DNA of 64,000 bases from Oscillospiraceae bacterium (lineage in GTDB: Bacteria; Bacillota; Clostridia; UBA1212; SIG427): contig SVJE01000002.1 in the NCBI GenBank assembly GCA_015069135.1, positions 41,953 to 105,952 of the forward strand. Reading direction: 5' to 3'. Shown piece by piece: positions 14,593 to 23,493 of the stretch. The notes below the pieces were generated by a model. It saw only the letters and a program-made list of their open reading frames with translations, was not told the DNA's origin and ran no database searches. The position numbers and the translations under genes are program-made. The stretch's first letter is position 1, and every line of letters begins with the position of its first letter.

Positions 14593-16581
14593 TTGCAGAG
14601 AATCGGAGTTTTTGTATGTTGGTGCGGAAGCAACATTGCGGCAACCGTTGACGTAGCCAAAGTTGTAGAAGCGGTAAGAAATGAACCCGGCGTATGCTAT
14701 GCACAGGACTATCAGTATATGTGTTCTGAAGCAGGTCAGGGTTTAATAAAGACAGCCATTAAGGAACACGGCCTTACAGGTATCGTAGTATGTTCTTGTT
14801 CACCAAGAATGCACGAAGCTACCTTCAGAAAAACAGCTGAAGCAGCCGGTGTAAACCCTTATATGGTTGAAATAGCAAATATCAGAGAACATTGTTCATG
14901 GATACATAAGGATAAGGATGAAGCTACAGAAAAGGCTATTATCCTTGCAAGAGCAGCAATCGCTAAAGTTAACCTGAATGCTCCATTACAGCCCGGTGAA
15001 AGTGCTGTAGTTAAGAGAGCACTTGTAATCGGTGGCGGTATTGCAGGTCTTCAGTCAGCTATTGACATTGCAGATGCAGGTTACAAAGTAGACATCGTTG
15101 AGAAATCACCAACTATCGGTGGTAAAATGGCTCAGCTTGATAAGACATTCCCTACATTGGACTGTGCAGCTTGTATTTTAACACCTAAGATGGTTGAAGC
15201 AGCTCAGCACCCTAACATCACACTTTACACATACAGTGAAGTTGCTGAAGTTAAGGGCTTTGTAGGTAATTTTACCGTTAAGATTAAGAAGAAGGCACGT
15301 TTTGTAGACGAAACAAAATGTACAGGTTGTGCTGTATGTACAGAAAAGTGTCCTTCCCGTAAGGGCCTTAATGAGTTCAACTGCGGACTTAATAAGAGAG
15401 GCGCTGTATATATTCCTTTCGCACAGGCTGTACCAAATGTTGCAGTTATTGATCAGACCCAGTGCTTACACTTTAAGACAGGTAAGTGCGGTATTTGTGA
15501 GAAGAACTGTTCCGCAGGTGCTATTAAGTTTGACCAGCAGGATGAGTATTTAGAAGAAAAGTACGGTGCAATCGTAGTTGCAACAGGTTTCCAGATTACT
15601 GATGTAACTAAGTTTGATGAATTCCAGTACACAAAGCATCCTGACGTTATTACATCATTGGAACTTGAGCGTATTATGAACGCTGCAGGTCCTACAAAGG
15701 GTACACTTTTAAGAATGTCTAACATGGAGCATCCTAAGGATATTGTATTTATCCAATGTGTAGGTTCCAGAGACAACACAGCAAGAGGTAAGACATATTG
15801 CTCAAAGATTTGTTGTATGTACACAGCTAAGCATGCAATGCTTATCAGAGAAAAGTATCCTGATGTAAATGTACATGTATTTTACATTGACGTTCGTACT
15901 CCCGGTAAGAACTTTGATGAGTTCTACAGAAGAGCTGTCGAGCAGTACAACGTTGATTACATAAAAGGTATGGTAGGTAAGGTTTGGGAAAATGCTGACG
16001 GTCGTCTTACTGTTCAGGCATCTGACCTTATTTCCAACGAACAGATTTTGTTAGATACAGATATGGTTGTATTGGCAGCTGCTGTTGAGCCAAGTGACGG
16101 TGTTAAAAACATTGCCACAATGCTTACAGCAAGTATTGATACAAACAACTTCTTAACAGAGGCTCATCCAAAGTTAAGACCTGTAGAAAGCCCTACAGCC
16201 GGTGTATTCCTTTCCGGTGTATGTCAGGGTCCTAAGGATATTCCTGAAACAGTATCTCAGGCAGGTGCTGCAGCTATTAAAGTTGTAGGACTCTTAGCTA
16301 AGGATAAGCTGGTTACAAACCCATGTACAGCAGGTCCTGACGAGATGATGTGTAACGGATGTTCCACTTGTGCAAATGTTTGTCCTTACGGTGCTATTGA
16401 TTATGTGGATAAGGAATTCAGAATTCCCGGCGGAGTTGAAGTTCGTCGCGTAGCACGTGTAAATGGTGCTTTGTGCCAGGGTTGTGGTGCTTGTACAGTA
16501 GCTTGTCCTTCCGGCGCAATGGATCTTAAGGGCTTCAGCAATAGACAGATTATGGCGGAGGTAGACGCAATATGCAAGTAA
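14593..16581 (+). CDS. hdrA: Heterodisulfide reductase-like subunit A, FAD electron-bifurcating core
   Basis: 662 residues from a TTG at 14593 (AAAGGAG 8 bases upstream); alternative GTG/TTG codons at 14584/14587 overlap the RBS. Order: N-terminal Cys domain ('V-C-W-C-G-S-N-I' and 'C-S-C-S-P-R-M-H-E'), FAD fold ('I-G-G-G-I-A-G-L', about 146), 'L-D-C-A-A-C-I-L-T-P-K-M', an inserted ferredoxin domain (about 242-310) and two C-terminal [4Fe-4S] motifs at about 587 and 627. This is the full-length HdrA domain set. In characterised HdrA the FAD bifurcates electrons between ferredoxin and HdrBC. Confidence 0.92.
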   Translation: MQRIGVFVCWCGSNIAATVDVAKVVEAVRNEPGVCYAQDYQYMCSEAGQGLIKTAIKEHGLTGIVVCSCSPRMHEATFRKTAEAAGVNPYMVEIANIREHCSWIHKDKDEATEKAIILARAAIAKVNLNAPLQPGESAVVKRALVIGGGIAGLQSAIDIADAGYKVDIVEKSPTIGGKMAQLDKTFPTLDCAACILTPKMVEAAQHPNITLYTYSEVAEVKGFVGNFTVKIKKKARFVDETKCTGCAVCTEKCPSRKGLNEFNCGLNKRGAVYIPFAQAVPNVAVIDQTQCLHFKTGKCGICEKNCSAGAIKFDQQDEYLEEKYGAIVVATGFQITDVTKFDEFQYTKHPDVITSLELERIMNAAGPTKGTLLRMSNMEHPKDIVFIQCVGSRDNTARGKTYCSKICCMYTAKHAMLIREKYPDVNVHVFYIDVRTPGKNFDEFYRRAVEQYNVDYIKGMVGKVWENADGRLTVQASDLISNEQILLDTDMVVLAAAVEPSDGVKNIATMLTASIDTNNFLTEAHPKLRPVESPTAGVFLSGVCQGPKDIPETVSQAGAAAIKVVGLLAKDKLVTNPCTAGPDEMMCNGCSTCANVCPYGAIDYVDKEFRIPGGVEVRRVARVNGALCQGCGACTVACPSGAMDLKGFSNRQIMAEVDAICK

Positions 16582-17027
16582 ACGAGAATAATGAAGTAAA
16601 AAAAGAATTTAAGCCTCTGATCGTAGCTTTCTGCTGCAACTGGTGTAGTTATGCAGGTGCAGACTTAGCCGGCACCAGCCGTCTTTCATACCCTGCTGAC
16701 GTTAAGATCATCAGAGTTCCCTGTTCATGCCGTGTAAACCCTATGTTTATTCTTAAGGCATTTGAAAAGGGTGCAGATGGTGTCATTATGTGTGGTTGTC
16801 ACCCCGGTGACTGTCACTACAGCACAGGTAACTACTATGCAAGAAGAAGAATGACATTACTCTTCAGTATGTTGGATTTCTTAGGCGTAGACAGAGCAAG
16901 AACAAGAGTAGAGTGGGTATCTGCTGCAGAAGGTCAGAAATTTGCTTTAGTAATGAATGACTTTGCAAAGAAAATCCACGAATTAGGTGAAAATGTGAAA
17001 CTGGGGGATCTGAGATGCAAAAAATAA
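16572..17027 (+). CDS. flxD: MvhD/FlxD-type [2Fe-2S] electron-transfer subunit
   Basis: 151 residues. MvhD-family cysteines: 'F-C-C-N-W-C-S-Y-A-G-A-D', 'P-C-S-C-R-V' and 'C-G-C-H-P-G-D-C-H-Y'. It hands electrons from an input module to HdrA. The start overlaps the end of hdrA by 10 bases, implying translational coupling. With FlxA-C encoded just downstream the input donor is NAD(P)H, not hydrogen; no hydrogenase genes are present. Confidence 0.9.
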   Translation: MQVNENNEVKKEFKPLIVAFCCNWCSYAGADLAGTSRLSYPADVKIIRVPCSCRVNPMFILKAFEKGADGVIMCGCHPGDCHYSTGNYYARRRMTLLFSMLDFLGVDRARTRVEWVSAAEGQKFALVMNDFAKKIHELGENVKLGDLRCKK

Positions 17028-18007
17028 CAGGTTTAGCTAAAAAAAGAATTTTAGAACTCTTAGCAGACGGAACCGTAACTAAGGTTCTGGGCTGGGTTCC
17101 CGGTGATTTTTGCTATGACGTTACTCCGGCATACTTTGAAACAGCAGAAGAAGTAGAAGGTATGATATACGACAGCTTCTGCGGAGCTAACTTAAGCAAA
17201 TATCTTATTAACGGTTGCAAGACTTTAGAAGAGGGCGGTAAAATATTAGTTCTCTTAAAGCCATGTGATACATACAGTTTCAACCAGCTCTTAAACGAGC
17301 ACAGAATTGACAGAGATAAAATCTACGTTATCGGTGTTGGTTGTAAGGGTATGGCTGATATTGAGAAAATCAAAGCTCAGGGCGTTAAAGGTGTAACCAA
17401 GATTATTGACAATGGCGATACTTTTGAAATAAAGACAATCTACGGTGACAAGACTGTTGCAAAGAAGGATGTTCTTCTTGAAAAGTGCCTCTCCTGTAAG
17501 GGTAAAGAGCATAAGGCTTTTGATGAAGTAATTGATCCTGAGCCTGAGACAGAGCAGGAAATTAAAGATCGCTTTGAAAAAGTTAAAGAAGTTGAAGCTA
17601 TGACAGCTGAAGAAAGATATAACTTCTGGAGCGGTGAGCTTTCAAAATGTATCAGATGTAACGCTTGTCGTAACATTTGTCCTGCATGTTCTTGTATGAA
17701 GTGTGTATTTGATAACCCAAGATCAGGTGTTGCAAGTAAAGCTAACACAGATACATTTGAAGAAAAGATGTTCCATATTATAAGAGCTTTCCACGTAGCA
17801 GGCAGATGTACTGACTGTGGTGAGTGTAGCAGAGTATGTCCTCAGGGTATTCCTCTCCACCTGTTAAATCGTAAATTCATTAAAGACATTAACGAATTCT
17901 ACGGTGATTACCAGGCCGGTGAAGAAGAAGGACAGAGAGCTCCATTGGTAAACTTTGACTTTGAAGATGTAGAGCCTTCAATCGTTGAAGAGAAAGGCGG
18001 TAATTAA
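17015..18007 (+). CDS. flxC: FlxC-like 4Fe-4S protein (FrhB/FdhB-type N-terminal domain)
   Basis: 330 residues. The N-terminal about 150 residues resemble the coenzyme F420 hydrogenase/dehydrogenase beta family ('L-L-K-P-C-D', 'V-G-V-G-C-K-G-M'), followed by 'C-L-S-C-K-G' (about 157). The C-terminal ferredoxin part has 'C-I-R-C-N-A-C-R-N-I-C-P-A-C-S-C' (about 212) and 'C-T-D-C-G-E-C-S-R-V-C-P' (about 265). It overlaps flxD by 13 bases. Assigned as an iron-sulfur subunit of the NADH-oxidising Flx module by position and cysteine pattern. Confidence 0.82.
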   Translation: MQKITGLAKKRILELLADGTVTKVLGWVPGDFCYDVTPAYFETAEEVEGMIYDSFCGANLSKYLINGCKTLEEGGKILVLLKPCDTYSFNQLLNEHRIDRDKIYVIGVGCKGMADIEKIKAQGVKGVTKIIDNGDTFEIKTIYGDKTVAKKDVLLEKCLSCKGKEHKAFDEVIDPEPETEQEIKDRFEKVKEVEAMTAEERYNFWSGELSKCIRCNACRNICPACSCMKCVFDNPRSGVASKANTDTFEEKMFHIIRAFHVAGRCTDCGECSRVCPQGIPLHLLNRKFIKDINEFYGDYQAGEEEGQRAPLVNFDFEDVEPSIVEEKGGN

Positions 18008-18008
18008 T

Positions 18009-19034
18009 ATGTATCAGATTTCAATTGATAACTTAAATACCCTCTTTGAGAAAATTGCTGCAGTTCGTTCTTTGTATATGCCTGTAAAGAAAAACGATCA
18101 GGTAAACTTCCACAAGTGGGAAGAGGGAACAGAATATTGTAAAGATGAGCTTAAGACTGTTAAGTCTGCAAAAGATTTATTCTTCCCTCAGAGTGAAAAT
18201 ATTGTAGCATTTAAGAAAGAAGGAAAGAAAATTTCCGTAGAAACAGGTGAATTACCTTCAGAAAAGTTTGTACTTTTCGGAGTAAGAGCTTGTGATGAAA
18301 AGAGCTTTGAGATTTTGGACAAAGTTTTCTTATCAGAACCTGCTGACCAGTTCTATAAAGCAAGAAGACTTAACGGTCTTGTAGTTACTACAGCTTGCGG
18401 TGCTCCTGAAGAATCTTGTTTCTGTACAGTATTCGGAATCAATCCTGCAGAGCCTAAGGGTGATGTTACCACATGGATTGCAGATGGTAAGCTTTTCTGG
18501 CAGGCAAACAGCGAAGAAGGTAAAGCTTTTACCGAAGAAATCAAGGATGTTTTCGTTGACGGTGATGACAGTGCTGTAGAAGCTCAGAAGAAACAGATTG
18601 CTGAAATAATGGAGAAACTTCCGTTAACAGGTTTAAGCTTAGAAGGCTGGAACGGCGACGTAACAATGGAGAAGTTCAACCAGCCACAGTGGGCAGAATT
18701 AAGTGAAGCTTGCTTAGGTTGCGGAACTTGTACATTTGTATGTCCTACATGTCAGTGCTATGACGTAAGAGACTACGACACAGGCCACGGAATCCAGAGA
18801 TTCAGATGCTGGGACTCTTGTATGTACAGTGATTTTACAATGATGGCTCACGGTACTAACAGACCAACACAGTTACAGAGATTCAGACAGAGATTCATGC
18901 ACAAGTTGGTTTACTTCCCTGCAAACAATGATGGTGAGTATTCCTGCGTAGGATGCGGAAGATGCGTAAGCAAGTGTCCTATCTCCATGAATATTGCTAA
19001 GGTTATAAAAGCTTTCGGAGGTGACAAGAAATGA
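18009..19034 (+). CDS. flxB: FlxB-like 4Fe-4S dicluster protein (AsrA/HydB-like)
   Basis: 341 residues from ATG 18009; AAAGGCGG upstream supports it over a TTG at 17985 inside the previous gene. It has an 'F-G-V-R-A-C-D-E-K-S' Cys segment, 'C-G-A-P-E-E-S-C-F-C-T', and two ferredoxin motifs: 'C-L-G-C-G-T-C-T-F-V-C-P' (about 235) and 'C-V-G-C-G-R-C-V-S-K-C-P' (about 312). The pattern matches anaerobic sulfite reductase A / sulfhydrogenase beta proteins and FlxB. It is co-transcribed with flxA, overlapping by 4 bases. Confidence 0.85.
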   Translation: MYQISIDNLNTLFEKIAAVRSLYMPVKKNDQVNFHKWEEGTEYCKDELKTVKSAKDLFFPQSENIVAFKKEGKKISVETGELPSEKFVLFGVRACDEKSFEILDKVFLSEPADQFYKARRLNGLVVTTACGAPEESCFCTVFGINPAEPKGDVTTWIADGKLFWQANSEEGKAFTEEIKDVFVDGDDSAVEAQKKQIAEIMEKLPLTGLSLEGWNGDVTMEKFNQPQWAELSEACLGCGTCTFVCPTCQCYDVRDYDTGHGIQRFRCWDSCMYSDFTMMAHGTNRPTQLQRFRQRFMHKLVYFPANNDGEYSCVGCGRCVSKCPISMNIAKVIKAFGGDKK

Positions 19035-19870
19035 GTGCCAATATACAAGAAGAGAAGCTTATACCAATCCAGGCTGTAATTACAGAAGTAAGAGAAGATA
19101 CACCTGACGTTAAAACTTTTACAGTTGTAGCTAAAGATGGCGGTAAAATGTTCGATCATATGCCCGGACAGTGCGCTATGGTTACAATGCCTGGTGTTGG
19201 TGAGGCTATGTTCTCAATTACATCATCTCCTACACAGGGTGATTTCAAGCAGTTCAGTATTAAACGCTGCGGACTTTTAACAGAGTGTCTCCACCAGTTG
19301 GAGCCGGGTCAGGAAATCGGTGTAAGGGGACCTTACGGAAATCCATTCCCTGTTGATACAGAGTTCAAGGGTAAAAACTTGTTGTTTATTGCCGGTGGTA
19401 TCGGACTTGCTCCTTTACATTCAGTTATTAACTATGTAAGAGCACACAGAGAAGACTACGGTACAATAGATATCCTTTACGGATCAAGAAGCGCTGATGA
19501 CTTGGTTGACTACGATGAAATAGTTAACGAGTGGCAGAAGGAAGATGGTATCAACGTATACCTGACAATTGACAGACCTCAGGAAGGCTGGGACGGTAAC
19601 GTAGGTTTCGTTCCTACATATCTCAAGGAGCTGGCATTTTCTGCTGACAAGACAGCAATCATCTGCGGACCACCAATTATGATTAAGTTTGTATTGGCTG
19701 CATTGATTGAAATGGGCTTCGACAAGACTCAGGTTTATACAACATTAGAGCTTAAGATGAAGTGTGGTATCGGAAAATGCGGTCGTTGTAACATTGGCAC
19801 TAAGTACGTATGTAAAGACGGTCCCGTATTCCGTTGTGACCAGATAGACGAATTACCGAACGAATATTGA
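19031..19870 (+). CDS. flxA: FlxA-like FAD/NAD(P)H oxidoreductase with [2Fe-2S]
   Basis: 279 residues. It has an FNR-like FAD domain ('M-F-S-I-T-S-S-P', about 61), an NAD(P) domain ('I-A-G-G-I-G-L-A-P-L', about 120; 'C-G-P-P-I-M') and a C-terminal dihydroorotate-dehydrogenase-B-type cluster ('C-G-I-G-K-C-G-R-C', later 'V-C-K-D-G-P-V-F'). It is the likely NADH entry point of the complex. The ATGA overlap with flxB indicates coupling. AsrB and HydG are relatives; the hdr/mvhD context favours FlxA. Confidence 0.88.
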   Translation: MSANIQEEKLIPIQAVITEVREDTPDVKTFTVVAKDGGKMFDHMPGQCAMVTMPGVGEAMFSITSSPTQGDFKQFSIKRCGLLTECLHQLEPGQEIGVRGPYGNPFPVDTEFKGKNLLFIAGGIGLAPLHSVINYVRAHREDYGTIDILYGSRSADDLVDYDEIVNEWQKEDGINVYLTIDRPQEGWDGNVGFVPTYLKELAFSADKTAIICGPPIMIKFVLAALIEMGFDKTQVYTTLELKMKCGIGKCGRCNIGTKYVCKDGPVFRCDQIDELPNEY

Positions 19871-19885
19871 TGGAGGTTTCTTAAG

Positions 19886-20560
19886 ATGGAAGAAATGGTA
19901 AATATTTATATAATGGGTAAAAAGTATTCTGTTCCTGCAAGTCTTACAATTATGACTGCAACAGAGTACGCAGGATACAAGTATGTAAGAGGTTGCGGAT
20001 GCCGTAACGGTTTCTGTGGCGCTTGTGCAACAGTTTACAGAATTAAGGGTGAGTTCGAACTTAGAACAGGTCTTGCTTGTCAGACTCAGGTTCAGGAAGG
20101 TATGTACATTGCAAGTCTTCCTTTCTTCCCAACAAAGAAGGCTGAGTACGATATGAACGAAACAAAGCCTACAGAGCAGGTTATGATGACATTGTATCCT
20201 GAAATTTACAGCTGTATCGGTTGTAATGCTTGTACAAAGGCTTGTCCTCAGAAGCTTAACGTAATGCAGTATATTGCATACGCTCAGAGAGGCGAATACG
20301 AAAAGTGTGCAGAAGAATCCTTTGACTGTGTAGCTTGTGGTATCTGTGCAAGCAGATGTCCTGCAGGTATTACACATCCACAGGTTGGTGTTTTAGCAAG
20401 AAGACTTACAGGTAAGTATTTAGCTCCTGAGTCCAAGCACTTAACAACCCGTGTTGATGAAATCGAAAAGGGTGAGCATGAGCATCTTATTGAAGCTGTA
20501 ATGGCTAAGCCTATCGAAGAACTCAAAGAACTTTACAATCACAGAGATATTGAGAAATAA
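19886..20560 (+). CDS. frdB: Soluble fumarate reductase iron-sulfur subunit (FrdB/TfrB-like)
   Basis: 224 residues, within the usual SdhB/FrdB range. The short N-terminal ferredoxin domain carries a [2Fe-2S] motif ('G-C-G-C-R-N-G-F-C-G-A-C' then 'L-A-C-Q-T'). The C-terminal helical domain has two full [4Fe-4S] motifs, 'C-I-G-C-N-A-C-T-K-A-C-P' (about 110) and 'C-V-A-C-G-I-C-A-S-R-C-P' (about 148); classical SdhB has a [3Fe-4S] site instead. No membrane-anchor subunit is encoded nearby, so this is not a quinol-linked enzyme. It probably connects HdrA/HdrBC to the flavoprotein encoded next. Confidence 0.82.
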   Translation: MEEMVNIYIMGKKYSVPASLTIMTATEYAGYKYVRGCGCRNGFCGACATVYRIKGEFELRTGLACQTQVQEGMYIASLPFFPTKKAEYDMNETKPTEQVMMTLYPEIYSCIGCNACTKACPQKLNVMQYIAYAQRGEYEKCAEESFDCVACGICASRCPAGITHPQVGVLARRLTGKYLAPESKHLTTRVDEIEKGEHEHLIEAVMAKPIEELKELYNHRDIEK

Positions 20561-20574
20561 GGAGGGCTATAATA

Positions 20575-22185
20575 ATGTTGACTGAAGAAATGCTGGCTTC
20601 AATAAAGAAAGTTGAAGCAACAAGAAATGAAAGAATCGGCGCAGATTTAAGAAAGATGACGGCTGAGGAAAAGGAAGCTCTCTTAAAGGAATATCATCCT
20701 GACTATAAGGACACAGGATTTGAAACTTTGAAGGTTGGTCCTAACAAGGGCGAGAAAGTTCCTACAGAACTTTGTCATTTACTCCATGGTAAGAGCCGTG
20801 TTGCAGATATGGATATTGACCTTTCCAATCCTGATTACGATGTAGATGTATTGGTTATAGGTGGTGGCGGTGCAGGTTCTTCTGCAGCTATTGAAGCTGA
20901 CAACGGCGGCGCTAAGACAATGCTGGTTACAAAGCTTCGTATAGGTGATGCTAACACAATGATGGCTGAAGGTGGTATTCAGGCTGCAGATAAAGAGAAT
21001 GACTCTCCTGCAACTCACTATTTAGATGCTTTAGGCGGCGGACACTTCTGCAACAAGCCTGAACTTCTTAAAAAGCTTGTATCTGATGCTCCGGGTGCTA
21101 TTAAATGGCTTAACGAACTGGGTGTTATGTTCGATAAGGAAGAAGACGGTACTATGGTTACAACTCATGGTGGCGGTACTTCCAGAAAGAGAATGCACGC
21201 TTGTAAGGACTATTCCGGTGCTGAGATCATGCGTGTATTAAGAGACGAAGTATGGAACAGAGGAATTCCGGTTGTTGATTACACAGCAGCTATTGAGCTT
21301 ATTAAAGATGATGAAGGTAAAGTAGCAGGTGCTGTTCTTCAGAACATGGAAACAGGCGAAATCCTTATTGCTAAGGCAAAGACAGTTGTTATTGCTACAG
21401 GTGGTGCAGGTCGTCTCCATTACCAGGGCTTCCCAACATCTAACCACTACGGTGCAACAGCCGACGGTTTGATTTTAGGTTACAGAGCCGGTGCGGAGCT
21501 TCTTTATGCTGATACAATTCAGTATCACCCAACAGGTGTTGCTTACCCTTCACAGATTTTTGGTGCATTGGTAACAGAGAAAGTTCGTTCTTTAGGTGCA
21601 CTTCTTGTTAACGTTGATGGTGTTGCATTTATGAATCCATTGGAAACTCGTGACGTAACTGCTTCCTCTATTATCAGAGAGTGTAGCACAAACGGTAAGG
21701 GTGTTCCTACATTTGGTGGCGGATATGGTGTATGGCTTGATACTCCAATGATTGAAATGCTTCACGGTGAAGGTACTATTGAAAAGAGAATTCCTGCTAT
21801 GCTCCGTATGTATCTGGAGTATGGTATTGATATGAGAAAAACTCCAATTTTGGTATATCCTACACTTCACTACCAGAATGGTGGTCTTAAGATTTCTGCT
21901 GACGGTATGACAGATATTGAAAACTTGTATGTTGCAGGTGAGGCTGTTGGTGGTATCCACGGCAGAAACCGTCTTATGGGTAACTCCTTGCTTGACATTA
22001 TCGTATTTGGTCGTAACGCAGGTAAGAACGCTTCTGCTAAGGCTAAGAGCGTTAAGGTTGGTAAGCTTACACTTTCCCACGTTGCTGACTTCGAAAAGGA
22101 ATTGGCTGATGCAGGTGTTGAAAGTGATTGCGTATCACCAAAACTTTTACCTTCCTATACACACGGAAGAGAGAAGCAGATTTAA
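20575..22185 (+). CDS. frdA: Fumarate reductase / succinate dehydrogenase flavoprotein-family subunit
   Basis: 536 residues. An about 85-residue N-terminal extension precedes the FAD motif 'I-G-G-G-G-A-G-S-S-A-A' (about 94-104). Active-site elements of the SdhA/FrdA/NadB family: 'Y-H-P-T-G' (about 317), 'E-T-R-D' with the putative proton-shuttle Arg, 'T-L-H-Y-Q-N-G-G' and 'G-R-N-R-L-M-G-N-S-L-L-D'. The His that covalently holds FAD in membrane SdhA/FrdA is not seen ('A-N-T-M-M-A-E-G-G'), so FAD is probably non-covalent. L-aspartate oxidase is a relative, but the paired FrdB-like subunit and downstream fumarase favour fumarate reduction. Confidence 0.85.
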   Translation: MLTEEMLASIKKVEATRNERIGADLRKMTAEEKEALLKEYHPDYKDTGFETLKVGPNKGEKVPTELCHLLHGKSRVADMDIDLSNPDYDVDVLVIGGGGAGSSAAIEADNGGAKTMLVTKLRIGDANTMMAEGGIQAADKENDSPATHYLDALGGGHFCNKPELLKKLVSDAPGAIKWLNELGVMFDKEEDGTMVTTHGGGTSRKRMHACKDYSGAEIMRVLRDEVWNRGIPVVDYTAAIELIKDDEGKVAGAVLQNMETGEILIAKAKTVVIATGGAGRLHYQGFPTSNHYGATADGLILGYRAGAELLYADTIQYHPTGVAYPSQIFGALVTEKVRSLGALLVNVDGVAFMNPLETRDVTASSIIRECSTNGKGVPTFGGGYGVWLDTPMIEMLHGEGTIEKRIPAMLRMYLEYGIDMRKTPILVYPTLHYQNGGLKISADGMTDIENLYVAGEAVGGIHGRNRLMGNSLLDIIVFGRNAGKNASAKAKSVKVGKLTLSHVADFEKELADAGVESDCVSPKLLPSYTHGREKQI

Positions 22186-22216
22186 TTTTACCGTTTAAGT
22201 TGGAGGTAATTGTAAA

Positions 22217-23476
22217 ATGAGTCTTTTTGGAGGAGTAATATCCATCAGCAACATTTCAACGCTTATATTTGTTGTGTTTGCTGTATTAATGCTTGGATAT
22301 GCTTTAGGTAGAATAACAATTAAAGGTGTTTCTTTGGGAGATGCCGGTGTGTTTATTGTAGCTTTGATCGCAGGTGCCTTGTTCTTCACTATGGGGGATG
22401 AGGGACTTGTGTTCGCAGGATCTTCTAAACCTTATGACTTTGAGGCAGGTCTTTCAATTATTGAAAGTTTAGGTCTGGTATTATTTGTTACATCTGTAGG
22501 CTTTATTGCAGGTCCTAAGTTCTTCGGAAACTTTAAGAAGAATTTTAAGTCTTATGTATTGTTGGGATTGGTAATTATCTTAGCAGGCGGACTTTCTGCA
22601 GCAGCTTGTATCGGTATGGGAGAAGTAGTGGGCTATGGCGGAGCTATTGAAAATCAGGACGGCTTTGTAGCTATGATAGTTGGTCTTCTTTCCGGATCTT
22701 TAACATCAACACCTGCTTTCTCAGCAGCTAAAGCTACTGTAGCAGCAGAATACCAGGGACTTGTTTCTGTAGGTCATGGTATTGCATATATCTTCGGTGT
22801 GGTTGGTGTGGTTCTTTTCGTACAGCTCATTCCAAAGCTTACAAAGGCTAACATGGAAGAAGAAAGAGCTAAATTAGTTATTAAAGAAGAAGGCGAGAAG
22901 AAGAGTTTTGTTGGTAAACTTTTTGAAATAGACCATATGGGTATCGCAGCTTTCTGTTTAGCAGCTATATTGGGAACAGTAATTGGCCAGATTAAAATTC
23001 CTCTTTCAAGTGCAGGTTTAAGCGGAACTTGTTTCTCACTTACAACTACAGGCGGATGCTTGCTTACAAGCTTGGTATTAGGACACTTCAGCCGTATTGG
23101 CAGAGTAAGTGTAATGCCTGCTCAGGGAACTTTAAAATTGTTCAGAGAGCTTGGTCTGGTATTCTTCTTGGCAGGTGCCGGAATCCCGGGTGGTGCAGAG
23201 TTTGTAAAGAACTTTGATCCTATGTACTTTGTATACGGAATTGTTATGACTATATTCCCAATGATTTTAGGATTCCTGTTTGCTAAATACGTACTTAAGC
23301 TTAGCTTGCTTAACAGCTTAGGTTCACTTACAGGCGGTATGACATCCACTCCTGCATTAGGTACACTTATTTCAACTGCAGGAACAGAGGATGTGGCAGC
23401 AGCTTATGCAGCTACTTACCCCGTAGCTTTGATTGCTGTAGTACTGGTTTCCCAGTTCTTGATTTTGTTATTCTAA
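22217..23476 (+). CDS. AspT/AAEx-family transporter, probable dicarboxylate (succinate) exporter
   Basis: 419 residues, about ten to eleven membrane segments in two Asp-Al_Ex repeats. The family hallmark occurs twice: 'G-S-L-T-S-T-P-A-F' (about 160) and 'G-G-M-T-S-T-P-A-L-G' (about 372). The cytosolic loop is short and lacks the TrkA-C/RCK domains found in YidE/YbjL and SucE relatives. Known members exchange aspartate/alanine or export succinate. Position between fumarate reductase and fumarase genes suggests a C4-dicarboxylate substrate. Substrate is inferred only. Confidence 0.75.
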   Translation: MSLFGGVISISNISTLIFVVFAVLMLGYALGRITIKGVSLGDAGVFIVALIAGALFFTMGDEGLVFAGSSKPYDFEAGLSIIESLGLVLFVTSVGFIAGPKFFGNFKKNFKSYVLLGLVIILAGGLSAAACIGMGEVVGYGGAIENQDGFVAMIVGLLSGSLTSTPAFSAAKATVAAEYQGLVSVGHGIAYIFGVVGVVLFVQLIPKLTKANMEEERAKLVIKEEGEKKSFVGKLFEIDHMGIAAFCLAAILGTVIGQIKIPLSSAGLSGTCFSLTTTGGCLLTSLVLGHFSRIGRVSVMPAQGTLKLFRELGLVFFLAGAGIPGGAEFVKNFDPMYFVYGIVMTIFPMILGFLFAKYVLKLSLLNSLGSLTGGMTSTPALGTLISTAGTEDVAAAYAATYPVALIAVVLVSQFLILLF

Positions 23477-23493
23477 TATAAACGGAGGTTATT

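Noticed and set aside
16572..17027. Hydrogenase delta subunit implying a hydrogen-linked complex
   Set aside because: No hydrogenase large or small subunit is encoded; FlxA-C genes downstream indicate NAD(P)H input instead.
19853..20377. 174-residue Cys-rich minus-strand frame opposite the iron-sulfur gene
   Set aside because: Its cysteines and threonines are the complement of frdB codons; no RBS or promoter and wholly antisense.
21592..22080. 162-residue minus-strand frame opposite the flavoprotein gene
   Set aside because: Antisense shadow of a well-supported gene, with biased Thr/Ser/Asn content and no initiation signals.
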